Origin: Closterium sp. Naga37s-1 | Taxonomy: Eukaryota > Streptophyta > Zygnematophyceae > Desmidiales > Closteriaceae | Assembly: GCA_947471745.1 (NCBI GenBank) | Contig: CANJKZ010000170.1 | Coordinates: 1,948,501 to 2,012,500 of the forward strand | DNA length: 64,000 bases | Reading direction: 5' to 3' | In this document: one piece after another, positions 46,479 to 58,198 of the stretch | Layout of the letters: each line of letters opens with the position of its first letter | How positions within the stretch are numbered: position 1 is the first letter of the stretch | Translations under genes and position numbers: made by a program | Notes under the pieces: generated by a model | What the model was told of the DNA's origin: nothing | Database searches by the model: none | What the model saw: the letters and a program-made list of their open reading frames with translations, nothing else

Positions 46479-48576
46479 CAAACCAATCGGTCTTCACCGT
46501 TTCAGCCACGTCGCTCTTCTTGGACAGCACGTACACCCAAGTCATGCGGGTGTAGACGTCCACAATGGTGAGGAAGTACTATGCTCCAGCAGCTCCAAGC
46601 TTCAAGGGACCCACCACGTCCATCACCACCTCATCAAGTGGTGCCTTAGCCATTGCCTCCGAAGTAGAGAACGGGTAACGGGTGAACTTGGCTTGCATGC
46701 ACGTCGGGCAGCCAAGTACCTCATCGGGCTCCTCCTTCACACGTATGCCAGCAACCATCTCATTCTTCACTAGCTGTTCCAAGATGGGCAGGGCCACATG
46801 CCCCATGCGCCGATGCAAGGTCAACCAATCACACTCCCCCGTAGCCGAAGTCGGATTGGAGAATGCCGCACTCGCAATAGTGCCCCACATGCTCTCTCCA
46901 TACTCCTCCGCTGCTGCCTTGGGGTTCTCCTCACACTTGTGCTGCTTCTGAGCTGTTGCACCACTCTCCTCGTGTTCACCGAGCTTACTGGTCCCTCCAA
47001 AATTGCACTTCTTGGACTCAATCTCCTTAGCGCGACCGTTCGCGCCATCGCCGCTACCAACCGCTTCACCCTTGGTGCTGATGCTTGCTGCCACTTGCCT
47101 CTCCTTAGGCATGGGGACCACAGGGATCTGCCACATCTCGTTGTAGACATCCCTATCCTCGTGAAGGTCCCAAAGAATCTGCTCGCCAAGGCTCGCGGTA
47201 TAGGTCATAGCTCCTTTCGAGCTTGTGTCCATGTCGGCCTTTTGCCACCGCCGCATGGAAATCAGGTTGGCAGCAAGGTTGGGCACCCAAAGCACGTTCT
47301 TGAGGCCCACCATCTTCCCATCAGCACCCTTGAACATGGCCTTGCCCATGCCTTTCAACTCTGCTCGCTGCCCCAAAGCCGATGTGACATGCTTCACCGG
47401 CGACGGTTCAAGTTCGATGAGCAAGTCCGCACAAGGTGTCATGCCGTAAGTAGCGCCGCTATCGATTACCCAATAGTCCAGGGAGTGTAGGGTCACCTTC
47501 CCCATAACAGCAGGCTCCTCAAAGCTTTCATCATTTTCTGGTGCAACCGGTGCTTGCGTCGACACGAAGAAGAATTGACCCGGAAAGCGATCGTCCCTCG
47601 ACTCGCTCTCGTTGTAACCGTCCTTCATATTTGCAGCACCACCTCCGCGACCGCCACGGCCTCCATGGCCTCTTCCTCTCCCTCCTCTTGCTCCTCTACC
47701 CTCTTGGCCTTGAGCAGGGGTCCATCCATCAGGGAGCTTGAAGCAATCACGCCACATATTTCCGCCCTTGTGACAATAGTGGCACTCGCCATCGAATCGG
47801 CTGTGACCGCGTCCGTAGCTCTTGTTGTCGTTGCCGTATCCGCCACTACCGCGGCCTCCATTGAAGTTGTTGCTGCCAAATCTGCCTCCCCCTCGTCCTC
47901 TGCCCCTTCCACGGCCATACCCTCGGCCGATGCTTGCTGCACCGGCGCCATCCGCACTCGCCAACTCACGGCGGCGGAAGTCCTCTTGAAGGATCGCTCG
48001 CTTCACGTCTTCAAGCGAGAGGCGGGGCAAGTCACGATTGAGGTTGATGATGAGCGAGGACCATGATTTTGGGAGTAAGGCCAGCAACTTGGTCTTCTTT
48101 TGGAGCTCACTGTAGTTCAAATCAGCTCCCTCAAGCCGCGTCAACAAGTCGAAGAATTTCTGCACCCCTTCTTCAACCGCTTCGTCTTCTTCAATTCGTA
48201 GTGCCGCCATTTGTCGTTCCAACACCAACGCTACCGCCGCTGTTGCAGGAGCGTGTACACCCTTGAGAGCAGCCCATGCCTTTGGTCCCTTCTCTGGTTC
48301 ACGCTGGAATGGCTTGATGTGACGGATCTGGCTGCTCCCCAACGCTTGCCCACGTAGGAGATAGCCGTGTGCGCTCTTCCGCACCCACGGGCTCTTCTCC
48401 GGGTCGTTCTCGGGGCGCTTCTCCGTTCCTTCCATCACCTCCAGCAGGTCATAGTGATCAAATACATTCTCTATTCTAAAAGACCATTCAGCGAAGTTGT
48501 CGCTATTGAACTTGTCAAGCCCAAACACCCTAGGCTCATCCCTAGGTGGGCCAAGACTTGGTTGCACGGGCGCCAT
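46479..48576 (-). pseudogene. Element J gag, protease and integrase start
   Basis: From ATG 48574-48576: MAPVQPSLGPPRDEPRVFGL, a UBN2-type copia gag (KFNSDNFAEWSFRIENVF ... LLALLPKSW), an Arg/Gly-rich stretch, and a knuckle CHYCHKGGNMWRDC in which the usual His is Asn. The protease is YWVIDSGATYGMTP with LWVPNLAANLIS. The preintegrase zinc region has LHRRMGHVALP and CPTCMQAK, followed by VVMDVVGPLK (first integrase Asp). The open frame closes at TAG 46579-46581, but homology goes on (FLTIVDVYTRMTWVYVLSKKSD) to about 46479, where it stops abruptly. Confidence 0.9.
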
Positions 48577-48694
48577 GGCTGAATCACGGGGTTGGCCTTG
48601 AGCTTAGGCTTCTCCACTGCCACCAGCACCTCTGCCACCCCTTTCCTCAGGTCCAGCCATTGTCGAAACTGCTCCAAGGGGCTCTGATACCACT

Positions 48695-49492
48695 TGTTAT
48701 AGTCACAATAGGCTTGAATGTGCCTAAAACGAAAGATATAGTGCACAGACGGATTTCTGCACAGCGGCTTCAAACGTTGTTAACGTTCTGGTCACAGCTG
48801 CAAATGACCTGATTCAACTTGGATATGGAGCGTCTGATCATCGCCTATGATAAGCAATTTACATTGCACGATTTCATTTAGAATTGACGACACAGCGTCG
48901 GTTTGAAGGAACGGTACTATGGCAGCCACTATAGACTTAGAACACAATTTGGAAGAGTTACGAGTTGGGAATGACTCCCAGCTCCTACAAACCCCAAGAG
49001 CCGAGGTACAGTGATGTGGAACAGTGCCACACTGTCCCCAACCACGAAGGGTCTCGAAAATACCCTCCACAAGGGCCTACACCAAGAGAAATGTTACACT
49101 ACACAAAGTAATGTAACTACTCTCACTACCTTGAAGTTTACCCTTTTGGAGTGCTTCGAAATCACTTGAATCTTGAAACCAAGGCTCTGGTTCTTCAAGA
49201 TAATTTCTTCCTTGAGTTCTTGGAAGTCTGCTGCGTACACCTGCGACACGCCGTACGTTCCACACACGACAAAATAGAAAACCACACACGACACGCAAAA
49301 CGACGACGTGACACGCGACTAGCGATAACTCGCTATTGACTCGACACACACATTCAAAATCATGCCTCATCATTCACACACTATTGTAAGCATGAAATAT
49401 ATATTATCTCACGCTCTCATACCATTCCATGCACACACGCATCCACGCACACGGACAACAAGTCGAGTGCAAACCGTAGGGTTGCACCAACA
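48695..49492 (-). repeat. Element J 5' LTR with primer-binding site beside it
   Basis: 798 bp. On the minus strand it is followed, after two bases, by TGGTATCAGAGC (plus 48681-48692), a perfect initiator-tRNA-Met site. The GCCGC duplication and the protease region of element I follow at 49493. Confidence 0.93.
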
Positions 49493-49497
49493 GCCGC

Positions 49498-50950
49498 CGC
49501 TATAGGTGATAGTGCTTCTACTGCCACAGGTCCTGCCTCAGCTGAGGCCTTGCAAACTTTCACACTTGACTCAGGCGCGTCACGTTGCTTCTTTCGTGAT
49601 TGCACCACAGTCACACCACTCGCAGCACCTGTCCCAGTCTCACTGGCTGACCCCACTGGGGGCCCAGTAGTCGCACGAGCCTCCACTGTCCTCCCGTGTC
49701 TGGCAGTCCCCTCTGGTTCTCTCTTAGGTCTCCACCTCCCCGCGTTCTCGACGAACTTGTTGAGCAACACAGTTCTCTAGGATGTATGGGTTGATTCCTT
49801 TATTCATGGAGGACAGCGTGTGGTGATCTGTACATGCTCATGGACTGGCCGTCACCTTGCTACGTTCACTCGTCAGCCTGGGTCCGGTCTGTACACACTG
49901 ACCACTGAGTCTACACAGGTGGCTGCGTCAGGTCAAGCGACTTCGTCGAGTCACGTGTCTGCGTTTGGTCACCTTGCAGCGTCTTGCTCGTGCCGGTTAC
50001 TCTCCCACCAGACTCTCCTCTGGCACCACCGCCTCGGTCACCCCTCGCTGCCGCGTCTCCGCAGCATGCACTCCCGTCTCCTGGTCTTTGGCCTTCCCAG
50101 GTCCTTGCCCTCCCGCGCTCGCCTGCCCCACCGTGCCTTCCCCGCATCGAGGGGCGGCTGCGCGCCGCTCCTCACTCCTCCGAGTTTCCTCCGACAACTG
50201 CTCCTCTGCAGACTCTGCTTATGGATGTGTGGGGCTCGGCCCCCGTCAGTGGAACGGACCAGGAGCACTACTTCCTGCTGGTTGTTGACGACTAGACATG
50301 GTACACCACCGTCTTCCCCTTTCGGCGCAAGGCGGACGTCAGCGGTGTTTTGATCCCCTGGATTTGTGCTACTCGTCACCAGCTGCGCGAGCGGTTTCGG
50401 CGGGACTTGCCAGTCCAGCATCTGCACTCTGATAGGGGTGGTGAGTTCTCTTCTGGCCTCCTTGAGGAGTTCTGTCAAGACGAGGGCATTCGCTAGACGT
50501 TCACGCTTCCGGCCTCTCCTCAGCAAAATGGGATTGCTGAGCGTCGCATTGGCTTGATCATGGAGGTTGCTCGTACCTCCATGATCCATGCGGCTGCTCC
50601 CCATTTTTGGTGGCCGTTTGCGGTCCGATACGCTGCGCATCAGCTCAACCTCTGGCCCCATATCTCTGAGTTAGAGACCTCGCCCACACTTCGGTGGGCG
50701 GGGAAGGTTGGCGATGCATCGGTGTTTTGGGTCTGAGGTGCGCTCTCCCTTGTTCGCGATGCCAAAGCAAGCAAGCTCTCCTCTTGCACTCTCCGCTGCG
50801 CCTTCCTTGGCTTCCCCACCGACGCCCCGCCGTGGCAGTTCTACCACCCGCGCCCGCGTCAAGTCTTCTCCTCCCAGGACGTCACCTTTGATGAGTCTGT
50901 CTGTTTCAACAGGCTACACCCACACACTTCCCACCCGGTCCCCCTAGCGC
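49498..50950 (+). pseudogene. Element I protease, preintegrase region and integrase
   Basis: Protease LDSGASRCFFRDCTTVTP, a TAG near 49780, then QTLLWHHRLGHPSLPRL, a frameshift near 50100, LLMDVWGSAPVSG, a TAG in VVDD*TWY near 50295, LHSDRGGEFSSG, TAG near 50497, and NGIAERRIGLIMEV. The integrase tail is broken by a TGA near 50736 and by frame changes. The three catalytic acids are still visible. Same lineage as F and H. Confidence 0.88.
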
Positions 50951-52440
50951 CTCTCTTCCTGGTACCAGTCCCCCCCCAAGTAGACCCACTCCCCCCACAG
51001 GGTCATGCTCCCTCAGGTGTGTCTCAGGTAGACCCACCCCCCTTGGATGAGCCTATGGAGATCTCTTCTGACTTCTCTGGGCCAGCTAAGGGGGGTGACC
51101 CCGCTGCGGACGACACGACAGCCAATCGCCACTCTCCTTGCTTGGAGACCCCCCCTGGTTTTCCGCCGAGGCAGTCTTCGCCGCCTCAACAGCCTACTCC
51201 TGTGGACTCTGGAGCTGCTGCTGGTGGTGACACTGGGGGTGAGGGTTCTGGGGGTGCTAAGACAGAGGGTGAGGGTTTTGGGGGTGCTGTGACTGGAGGT
51301 GCTGACTCTGGGGGTGCTGCGAGTCGTAGTGGCGTTGGAGCTGTGGGTAACCCGATTGAAGGTCCTGGAGCTGGACAGCCACAGCAGCATGGTCTACTCG
51401 AGACGCTCTCTCCGCAGAAGATTCGTGCGTGGATCGTTCGGCGAAGCAGTCCTGGTGGTGGAGGGTACGGTGCTGCTGGTTCTAGGGGTGCTGGGGGTAC
51501 TGCTGGAGGTACTGCTGGTGCTGGAGGTGCTGGAGGTACTGCTGGAGGCGCTGCTGGTACTGCTGGAGGTGCTGGAGCTGCTAGTGCTGGAGGTACTGCT
51601 GGTGCTGGAGGTGCTGGAGGTACTGCTGGAGGTGCTGGAGGTGCTGCTGGTGCTGGAGGTGCTGGAGCTGCTAGTCTTGGAGGTCTTGTTGGAGGTGCTG
51701 GAGCTGCTAGTCCTGGAGGTACTGCTGGTACTGGAGGTGCTGGAGGTACTGCTGGTGCTGGAGCTGGAGCTGCTAGTACTGGAGGTGCTGGAGGTACTGC
51801 TGGAGGTGCTGCTGGTATTGGAGGTGCTGGAGCTACTAGTCCTAGAGGTACTACTAGTGCTGGAGGTGCTGGAGGTGCTGCTGGGAGTGCTGGAGGTGCT
51901 GCTGGTGCTGGAGGTGCTGGAGGTGCTGCTGGGAGTGCTGGAGGTGCTGCTGGTGCTGGAGGTGCTGGACCTGTTGGTGCGCTTCGCCACCTTCTCGGTC
52001 TTCCGCCAGCTCCTACTGAGTTCCCAGTCGCTGGTACTACTCCTCCGTTACCGTTCCCACTGGCAGACCAGTCTCAGCCACAACTACTGCCTGCTCCTGC
52101 TCCTGACACTGAGGTGACAGAGTCCCTGACTGGGCGTCGAGAGCCTGAGACTCGTGCTTCCACTCCTGAGCGTCGAGAGACTGAGACTAGAGCTTCCGTT
52201 CTTGCTCGTGTTCGTCGTGTGCGTCGTCCTAGTGCTCCGGCTGTCCCAGGCACTCACGATATGACACTCCGTCCTTCCTCTGTTCCACAGCATGTTGCCC
52301 TGCCATCACCTCTTGCGTCTTATCTTCCTGACGTTGCTGACCCTCCGTCTGACCTTGCTCGTGCTTCCAGTCCGACTGTCACTCACTTTCTTGCTATAGT
52401 TGTGACAGACCCTACAATCTCGTCTCCTGCTGCGTCTGCC
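50951..52440 (+). pseudogene. Element I linker with long Gly/Ala coding minisatellite
   Basis: The frame from 51019 (SQVDPPPLDEPMEI) runs to TAA 52441-52443. At 51480-51970 it is almost entirely GGTGCTGGAGGTACTGCT-type units coding Gly, Ala, Thr and Ser. LSPQKIRAWIVRR before it corresponds to the LREWF motif of F and GALRHLLGLPPAP after it to VLGLPPSP. The Leu/Glu-rich and Ser/Thr-rich frames on this and the opposite strand are shadows of the repeat. Confidence 0.8.
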
Positions 52441-54245
52441 TAAGTTGCTGAGCTAGTCGACTTTGCTGCTGCGTACCGCCGAGACTACCTTGCGAGTCTT
52501 GTTTTTGACCCTGACCCTACCTGACCTCCATCCGTCGGGGGTGAGGTTGCCCTTGGCTGCGACGTCCTTGAGGACAGACAGGAGGAGCTGGAGTGCCTTG
52601 CGGCTGCTGTACCTCATCTCGCTACCATGCTGCTTGCCCTTGAGGGAGACCCGGATGCACTCGACATCCCCACCCCGCGCTCTTACAGAGAGGCGATCTC
52701 GGGTGAGTACTCATCTCAGTGGCAGACAGCCATGGACGTTGAGATGGCTTCCTGGAAGTCCACAGGCGCCTACGTCGACGAGGTTCCCCCTCTTGGGGTG
52801 AACATAGTCGATGGCATGTGGATTTTCAGAGTGAAGCGGCCGCCGGGTTCTCCGCTTGCCTTCAAGGCGTGTTACGTTGCTAGAGGCTTCAGTCAGCGAC
52901 AGGGGTCGACTACTTCCAGACCTTCTCCCCCACCCCGAAGATGACTACTTTTCGGGTGTTGCTGCATGTTGCAGCACAGCGTGACTACGAGCTGCACTCC
53001 TTCGACTTCTTCACAACTTTCTTGCAGGGCAGCCATCACGAGGAGATATGGCTGCGCCGCCCACCTGGCTTCACTGGGTTGTTTCCTGTGGGTACCCAGT
53101 GGAGCCTCCGGCGGCCAGTCTACGGTCTCCGCCGGGCGCCCTGCGAATGGTACGACACACTGAGGACTACACTTGCGGCTCTGGGGTTTTCTCCTTCCTC
53201 AGCTGACCCGTTGCTATTTCTACGCACCGACACTACCCTGCCGCCATTCTACGTTCTCGTGTACGTCGATGACTTGGTTTTTGCTATTGCTGACACTGAG
53301 GCGCTGTCCCTAGTGAAGGCGGAGCTGCAGGAGAGACACACGTGCACCGACCTAGGTGAGCTGCGTAGCTATCTTGGCTTGCAGATCACCCGGGACAGAG
53401 CACGGCGCACCATCACCCTGACATAGTCACACATGGTGCACCAGGTCCTTCGGCGCTTCGGCTTCCAATACTCCTTGCCACAGCCCACTCCTCTGCCTAC
53501 TGGCCACTCGCTCTCAGCTCCACCTTTGGACGAGTCCATAGAGCTGGGTGGTCCGTATCCAGAGCTTGTGGGTTGCCTCATGTACCCGATGACGTGCAAA
53601 CGACCTGACCTCGCGTACCCTCTCAGCCTCCTGGCTTGCTACGTGGCTCCCGGTAGACACCAAAAGGTGCAGTGGGATGCTGCGAAGAGGGTACTGCGTT
53701 ACTTGTGCAGTACATCGGACATGGGGCTCGTGCTTGGAGGATGGGGTTTATTGGTACTTACAGGACATTCCGACGCTTCTTGGGCCAATGACCAGGCGAC
53801 TCAGCATTCGTCACAGGGTTACTCCTTCAGTCTTGGCCCTGGTTCTATCTCGTAGAGGTCCACTCGTTCCTCTTCTGTGCTTGGTTCAAGCTGTGAGGTC
53901 GAGATCTATGCTGGGGCTATGGCTGCACAGGAGCTACGCTCGTTGACCTACCTACTGACCGAGTTGGGGGAGCGGCCTCGTTCTCCTCCAGTTCTGTACG
54001 TCGACAACAAGGCCATGCTTGCCTTGTGTCAGGAGCAGAGACTGGAGCATAGAACGAAGCACATTTCTCTTCGCTACTTTCTTGCTCGAGAGCTGCAGCA
54101 GCGTGGTCAGCTTCGCCCTTTTTACGTGGCCTCTCAGGCCAACACTGCTGCTGTCTTCGCCAAGGCCCTCGGGTCTGGTGATCTTCAGCATTTTTGCACG
54201 GCTCTTGGGCTTCTGCCCGTTCTACCTCACCTGATTGTCTCTTGA
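52441..54245 (+). pseudogene. Element I reverse transcriptase and RNase H
   Basis: RT begins with ALDIPTPRSYREAISG and WIFRVKRPPGS, has a one- or two-base deletion near 52903 after SQRQG, then LLHVAAQRDYELHS, the catalytic VYVDDLVFAIAD near 53260 and YLGLQITRDRA. A TAG at 53427 and another near 53853 interrupt. RNase H shows GHSDASWANDQATQHSSQGY, SSCEVEIYAGAMAAQE (Glu kept) and VDNKAMLALC, ending at TGA 54243-54245. Confidence 0.9.
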
Positions 54246-54632
54246 TCTTTCACTTGTTGTACACTGATATCTATATTTATACCTGCATGTTTCCTCTTGC
54301 TAGGTTGTGATCTGTGTAGTGCTTTGCTATTATCACTCTGCATGTGACCTGGCCTTGTGGCCGCTTGCTTGTGCTCAGAATGAGTGGTGATCTTGAGATC
54401 CACCTTGGGCTTTGCATTGCTTTGTTCTCTTGCCTGACTGGTCTTGTGACCGTTTGTTGTGTTGGCAATCCCTCACTTTGCCGAGGGGGGTGTGTCAAAA
54501 CATATTTGTATGTTCCTTGTTCTGCTAGGCTACAGTGAGGTGCTCAGTATAGGGTACAACCCCAGTTAGGGTTTCATACTTGTATCTCCTTGTTGCTAGT
54601 CATTCATCATTCCTGCACAGTTGATTCTGATA
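54246..54632 (+). repeat. Element I 3' untranslated region and 3' LTR
   Basis: Hairpins GGCC-TTGT-GGCC (54351-54362) and GGTC-TTGT-GACC (54440-54451) match those of F and H; the polypurine tract is GAGGGGGG before 54491. The LTR starts TGTCAAAACATATT at 54493 and has the lineage's GGGTACAACCC motif; it ends at about 54632, without a second copy to fix it. Confidence 0.75.
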
Positions 54633-56566
54633 ATATGGTAGATTTATGGTACATAGTTGGATACCAACAAATCTTTGTTACATTCTTTTGTAATATGCAA
54701 TCTATTGCTGTAGAATTAAGGTCTGAAATCCTATGATGACTGCTCTGCTGGCTCCTTGAAGAGTCTTGTGTTTATTTTAGGAAAAAACGGCCTACCATCA
54801 GGGCAAATAGGGTAGCCAACACCCTATTTGAGAGAGCGTCGATGCATGCGTGCATGGCGGTGAGAGCATGGATTTTTAAGGGAGACAACAAGAGGAGGCA
54901 CGGCCTAAGAAGTAGCGAGGGAACTCACCAGGTAAACACGTGCATCAGCACTAGTTCCGCCACGGTGAGCAGCGCAGCAGCAGAGCCAGTCAGCAGCCCC
55001 GGCACCTCCAAAGACGCAAACACGTACACCACCAGCCAGGTGTTGAGTGCGGTGAAGAGGATGTACAGTACGATGAGCAGCATCGCCACCGCTGCAGCTG
55101 TGCCCAGGGAGCGCGTGAGGACGAGCCCGCAGAGAGAGTGCAGGGCGCGGGGGTCACGGGGTGAGGGAGCAATTGGTGGGGGAGTTGCAGGAAGAAAGGA
55201 CTACGCTTCTTCAGAGCCTGGATAAAGGCGGGGTAAGAGGAGAAAGAGGGGAAAGAGGGGTAAGAGGGGTAAGAGGGGTGAGAGGGGAAAGAGGGGTAAG
55301 AGGGGTAAGAGGGGTAAGAGGGGTAAGAGGGGTAAGAGGTGTAAGAGGGGTAAGAGGGGTAAGAGGGGTAAAAGGGGAAAGAGGGGAAAGAGGGGATATG
55401 AAGAGAACAGAGAGGTTGTGAAGAAAGCATGGGCCGTGAGCATACAGACGGACCTGAGCGCGTGGGCCAGCAGAGGCAGTTGGCGATGCAGCTGTGAGAA
55501 CTGGGGCTGTGGCAAGGGCGCACGTGGTGCACGCGCTGGCCAGGCCGCATGTGTGGTGACCCCCGCCCCTGCCCCTGCCCCTGCCCCTGCCCCCGCCCCT
55601 GCCCCTGCCCCTGCCCTTGCCCCTGCACCCGTGATTGCAGGGTTGGCAGCAGCAGTAGCATTTTCAGCAGAAACTTCCACGATGTGCTGTCCACGCGGGA
55701 TGCCGTCCCGTGGTCCCCCTCCTCTGCGGTCACGCCGTGGCCCATGAGAGCAGCCACTAGCAGGGAGATGAGCATGGAGAGGACCAGAAAGGCCCACAGC
55801 AGCAGCAGCACGGAGAGCAGCAGCAGCGGCGGGTTGTCGAGCTGCGAGGCGAGAGGGAGCAGCCACGCTTCACATATGCGTGACGCCTCGCCCTCCCCGG
55901 ATGCCACTGAGCACAGGACAAACACCTTCCTCATGACAGCAGCGAGTGATACTGTAACGATGACTTGGAGGAGCAACAGGAGGAGGACGAAGTAGAGGAT
56001 GCACTGGGAGTGAGAGAGGAAGGAGGCAGTGCGGCGCAGGAGGGAGAGGGAGAGGCGTTTGAGACGGCGGGAGAGGAGGAGGAGGAGAAAGGCTAGGCCG
56101 AGGAGGGCGAAGAGGCAGGCGAAAGTGGAGAAACGACGACCTGGATGACGAGGCGAGAGGTTAAGGACAACAAGGGGGAGGCGAGGACGGACGTGGGGGG
56201 GAACACGGAGGTGAGAGATGTGGGATCGTTGGCAGAGAGAAACGATGAGAAGAGCAGGGCGAGAGAGTTGGAGAGGGAAAGCGACGCGAGGTGGCTGGGA
56301 GTGAGCAGCCATGGGCTGCTGCTGCTGGCAGTGAGGGAGGGAGTGAGAGCGGCAGCAGCAGCGTGGACCACGGAAGATACTCAATCCGTCATCAGCGCTC
56401 GAGCTAATGCTACTGCTGCCGTAGTGGCCGCGCCTATCGCAGTAACGACGTGCGATGACGCGGCGGAGCCGCCGAAGCCGGAAATGGCAGCGGCGATTCG
56501 GGAGAAGAGGAAAAGCGCCACGAGGAAGTAGAGGAGGGCGTAAAATACGAGGAGCGCGGGGAGAAG
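54633..56566 (-). CDS. Possible host gene: multi-pass membrane protein exons
   Basis: No retroelement signature. On the minus strand an exon-like frame at about 55200-54929 codes GTAAAVAMLLIVLYILFTAL, TWLVVYVFASLEVPG and a third hydrophobic run. It ends exactly at a good splice donor, CTG|GTGAGT (plus 54922-54929). Upstream at about 56110-55740 another frame gives strongly hydrophobic stretches (LLGLAFLLLLL, ILYFVLLLLLLQVIVTVSLA, LLLLSVLLLLWAFLVLSMLISLL), and 56566-56381 gives FYALLYFLVALFLFSR. A pyrimidine-rich tract with TTTATCCAG (plus about 55211) could be an acceptor. The family is not recognised and exon limits are uncertain. The 5' end is cut by a J-type LTR at 56567. 54633-54920 would be intron. 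Confidence 0.4.
55231..55400. repeat. GGGGTAAGAG 10-bp tandem repeat
   Basis: About 17 head-to-tail copies, a few as GGGGAAAGAG. Read on the minus strand it is a long pyrimidine tract (CTCTTACCCC) ending in TTTATCCAG, which suits an intron end of the putative membrane-protein gene. Confidence 0.85.
55560..55630. repeat. GCCCCT hexamer repeat
   Basis: About eleven copies of GCCCCT with few variants. In one minus-strand frame it would code a Gly-Gln run, in another Gly-Ala. Confidence 0.8.
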
Positions 56567-58198
56567 TGTTATAGTCACAATAGGCTTGAATGTGCCTAAA
56601 ACGAAAGATAGAGTGCACAGACGGATTTCTGCATAGCAGCTTCAAACGTTGATAGCGTTCTGGTCACAGATTCAAATGACCTGATTCAAATTGGATCTAG
56701 AGCATCTTAACATCGCCTACAATAAGAAATTTAGATTGCACGATTTCATTAAGAATTGACGACACAACGTTGGTTTGAATGAACGGTACTATGGCAGCCA
56801 CTATAGTCTTAGAACACAAATTAGGAAGAGTTACGAGTTGGGAATGACTCCCAGCCTCTTCAAACCCCAAGAGCCGAGGTACAGTGATGTGAAACATTGC
56901 CACACTGTTCCCCAACCACGAAGGGTCTCGAAACTGTTGAGTGATGCTACCATTCGCATGCACGTCTGTCTGCCTCCCATCATATGTTCGTGCGTTGCAT
57001 GCGTGTTGTGAGTGTGTGCAAGAATTTGTGTTTTGTGCGGTTTGGTTTTTCTGAGTGTGTGTGTGAATGTTATTTGGCTTGAGCAGATATCTGAAGTGAC
57101 TCCTCTGCTCAAGAGCTTTCCGACGAACCAAGTATCGCTTCAATCGGAGCACGAACAAGAAAGTTACGAACGTTGGAGTTCGTATGCTTTTCATATTTGA
57201 TTGTGGCAACTGTGGGAAGTTGTGGGGTTGACTCAATATGTGGTACAGACTTTTGGGGGTTGGGAAATTCGTCTTTTCTACTGTAGTTGCTGCCAAATGG
57301 TTGGGTGAAACCAAACCAGGTTGGCAAGTGTGGCCAAGTTGGGTTGAGGTGGATTGTGGAGGTTGGGATAGTGACAAAGGTCAAAGTTGGGTTGCCAATG
57401 GGGAAGGGAATTGTGTGGCATGGGGTTTCCTTGGTTGGGGACACTCTTGGGACCTTCCCTCTCATCCTACTCATCCCTTCCACCTGGTTTAGTGCTACTC
57501 TAACTTCCTTGTGTGGTAATTGTGGAACTTGTGTGAACTTTGTGATTGAGTTAAGATTCTATGGCAGCATACCCCCTAGTGCGCCGAAATCGATAACTCA
57601 AGACACACTTCATCTTTTCGTATGATTCAACTTGGGAATTGTAGCCACGGAGTAGAGCTACAACATATCTGAGTTTGGTGAAGTTTTAACCGTGAAATTT
57701 ACGTCGACGGCGTTTCTTGTGAACTCGACGTTTCTGTTCAGAAACTAGGCCCAACGATGTTGAGATATTTTGGCTCCTAATCTTCATAGACTCCGTCCTT
57801 AGTCTCTAACAGAAACTACCCTCCACAAGGGCCTACACCAAAGGAAATTTTACACTACACAAAGTAATGTAACTAATCTCACTATCTTGAAGTTTACCCT
57901 TTTGGATAGCTTCGAAATCACTTGAATCTTGAAACCAAGGCTCTAGTTCCTCAAGATAAATTCTTCCTTGAGTTCTTGGAAGTCTGCTGCGCACACCTGC
58001 GACACGCCGAACGTTCCAGACACGACAGAATAGAAAACCGCACACGACACGCAAACGACGACGTGACACGCGACTAGCGATAACTCGCTATTGACTCGAC
58101 ACATACATTCAAAATCATGCCTCATCATTCACACACTATTGTAAGCATGAAATATATATATTATCTCATACCCTCATACCATTCCATGCACACATACA
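56567..58198 (-). repeat. J-type LTR, third copy, split by solo LTR L
   Basis: 56567-56934 and 57817-58198 together match the J LTR from TGTTATAGTCAC up to its base 750 or so; the last 50 bp (the start of the LTR in its own sense) are missing where a second J-type LTR begins at 58199. The gap is a solo LTR with a GAAAC duplication. Confidence 0.88.
56935..57811 (+). repeat. Solo LTR L, 877 bp
   Basis: Starts TGTTGAGTGATG and ends AGTCTCTAACA, with a perfect duplication GAAAC (56930-56934 and 57812-57816) inside a J-type LTR. No internal sequence. A related copy, in the opposite orientation, is the 5' LTR of element K at 61779-62630. Confidence 0.92.

Larger units (their letters stand above)
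45562..49492 (-). mobile_element. Ty1/copia element J, chimeric and 3'-deleted
   Basis: 798-bp LTRs at 45562-46359 and 48695-49492, with a perfect duplication GCCGC (45557-45561 and 49493-49497) in element I. Internal sequence covers primer site, gag, protease, preintegrase and the start of integrase; the rest of integrase, RT and RNase H is missing. Between the 3' LTR and the truncated integrase lies a 119-bp copy of the right target flank. Gag-protease is open over 665 codons. Confidence 0.88.

Noticed and set aside
51299..52117. Leu/Glu- and Ser/Thr-rich proteins from the I linker
   Set aside because: Alternative-frame readings of the Gly/Ala minisatellite; no start context and no homology.
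54990..56645. A single 551-residue minus-strand protein
   Set aside because: The frame runs into the LTR at 56567, crosses the 10-bp repeat and misses the better hydrophobic frame near 55000-55150; exons in different frames are more plausible.
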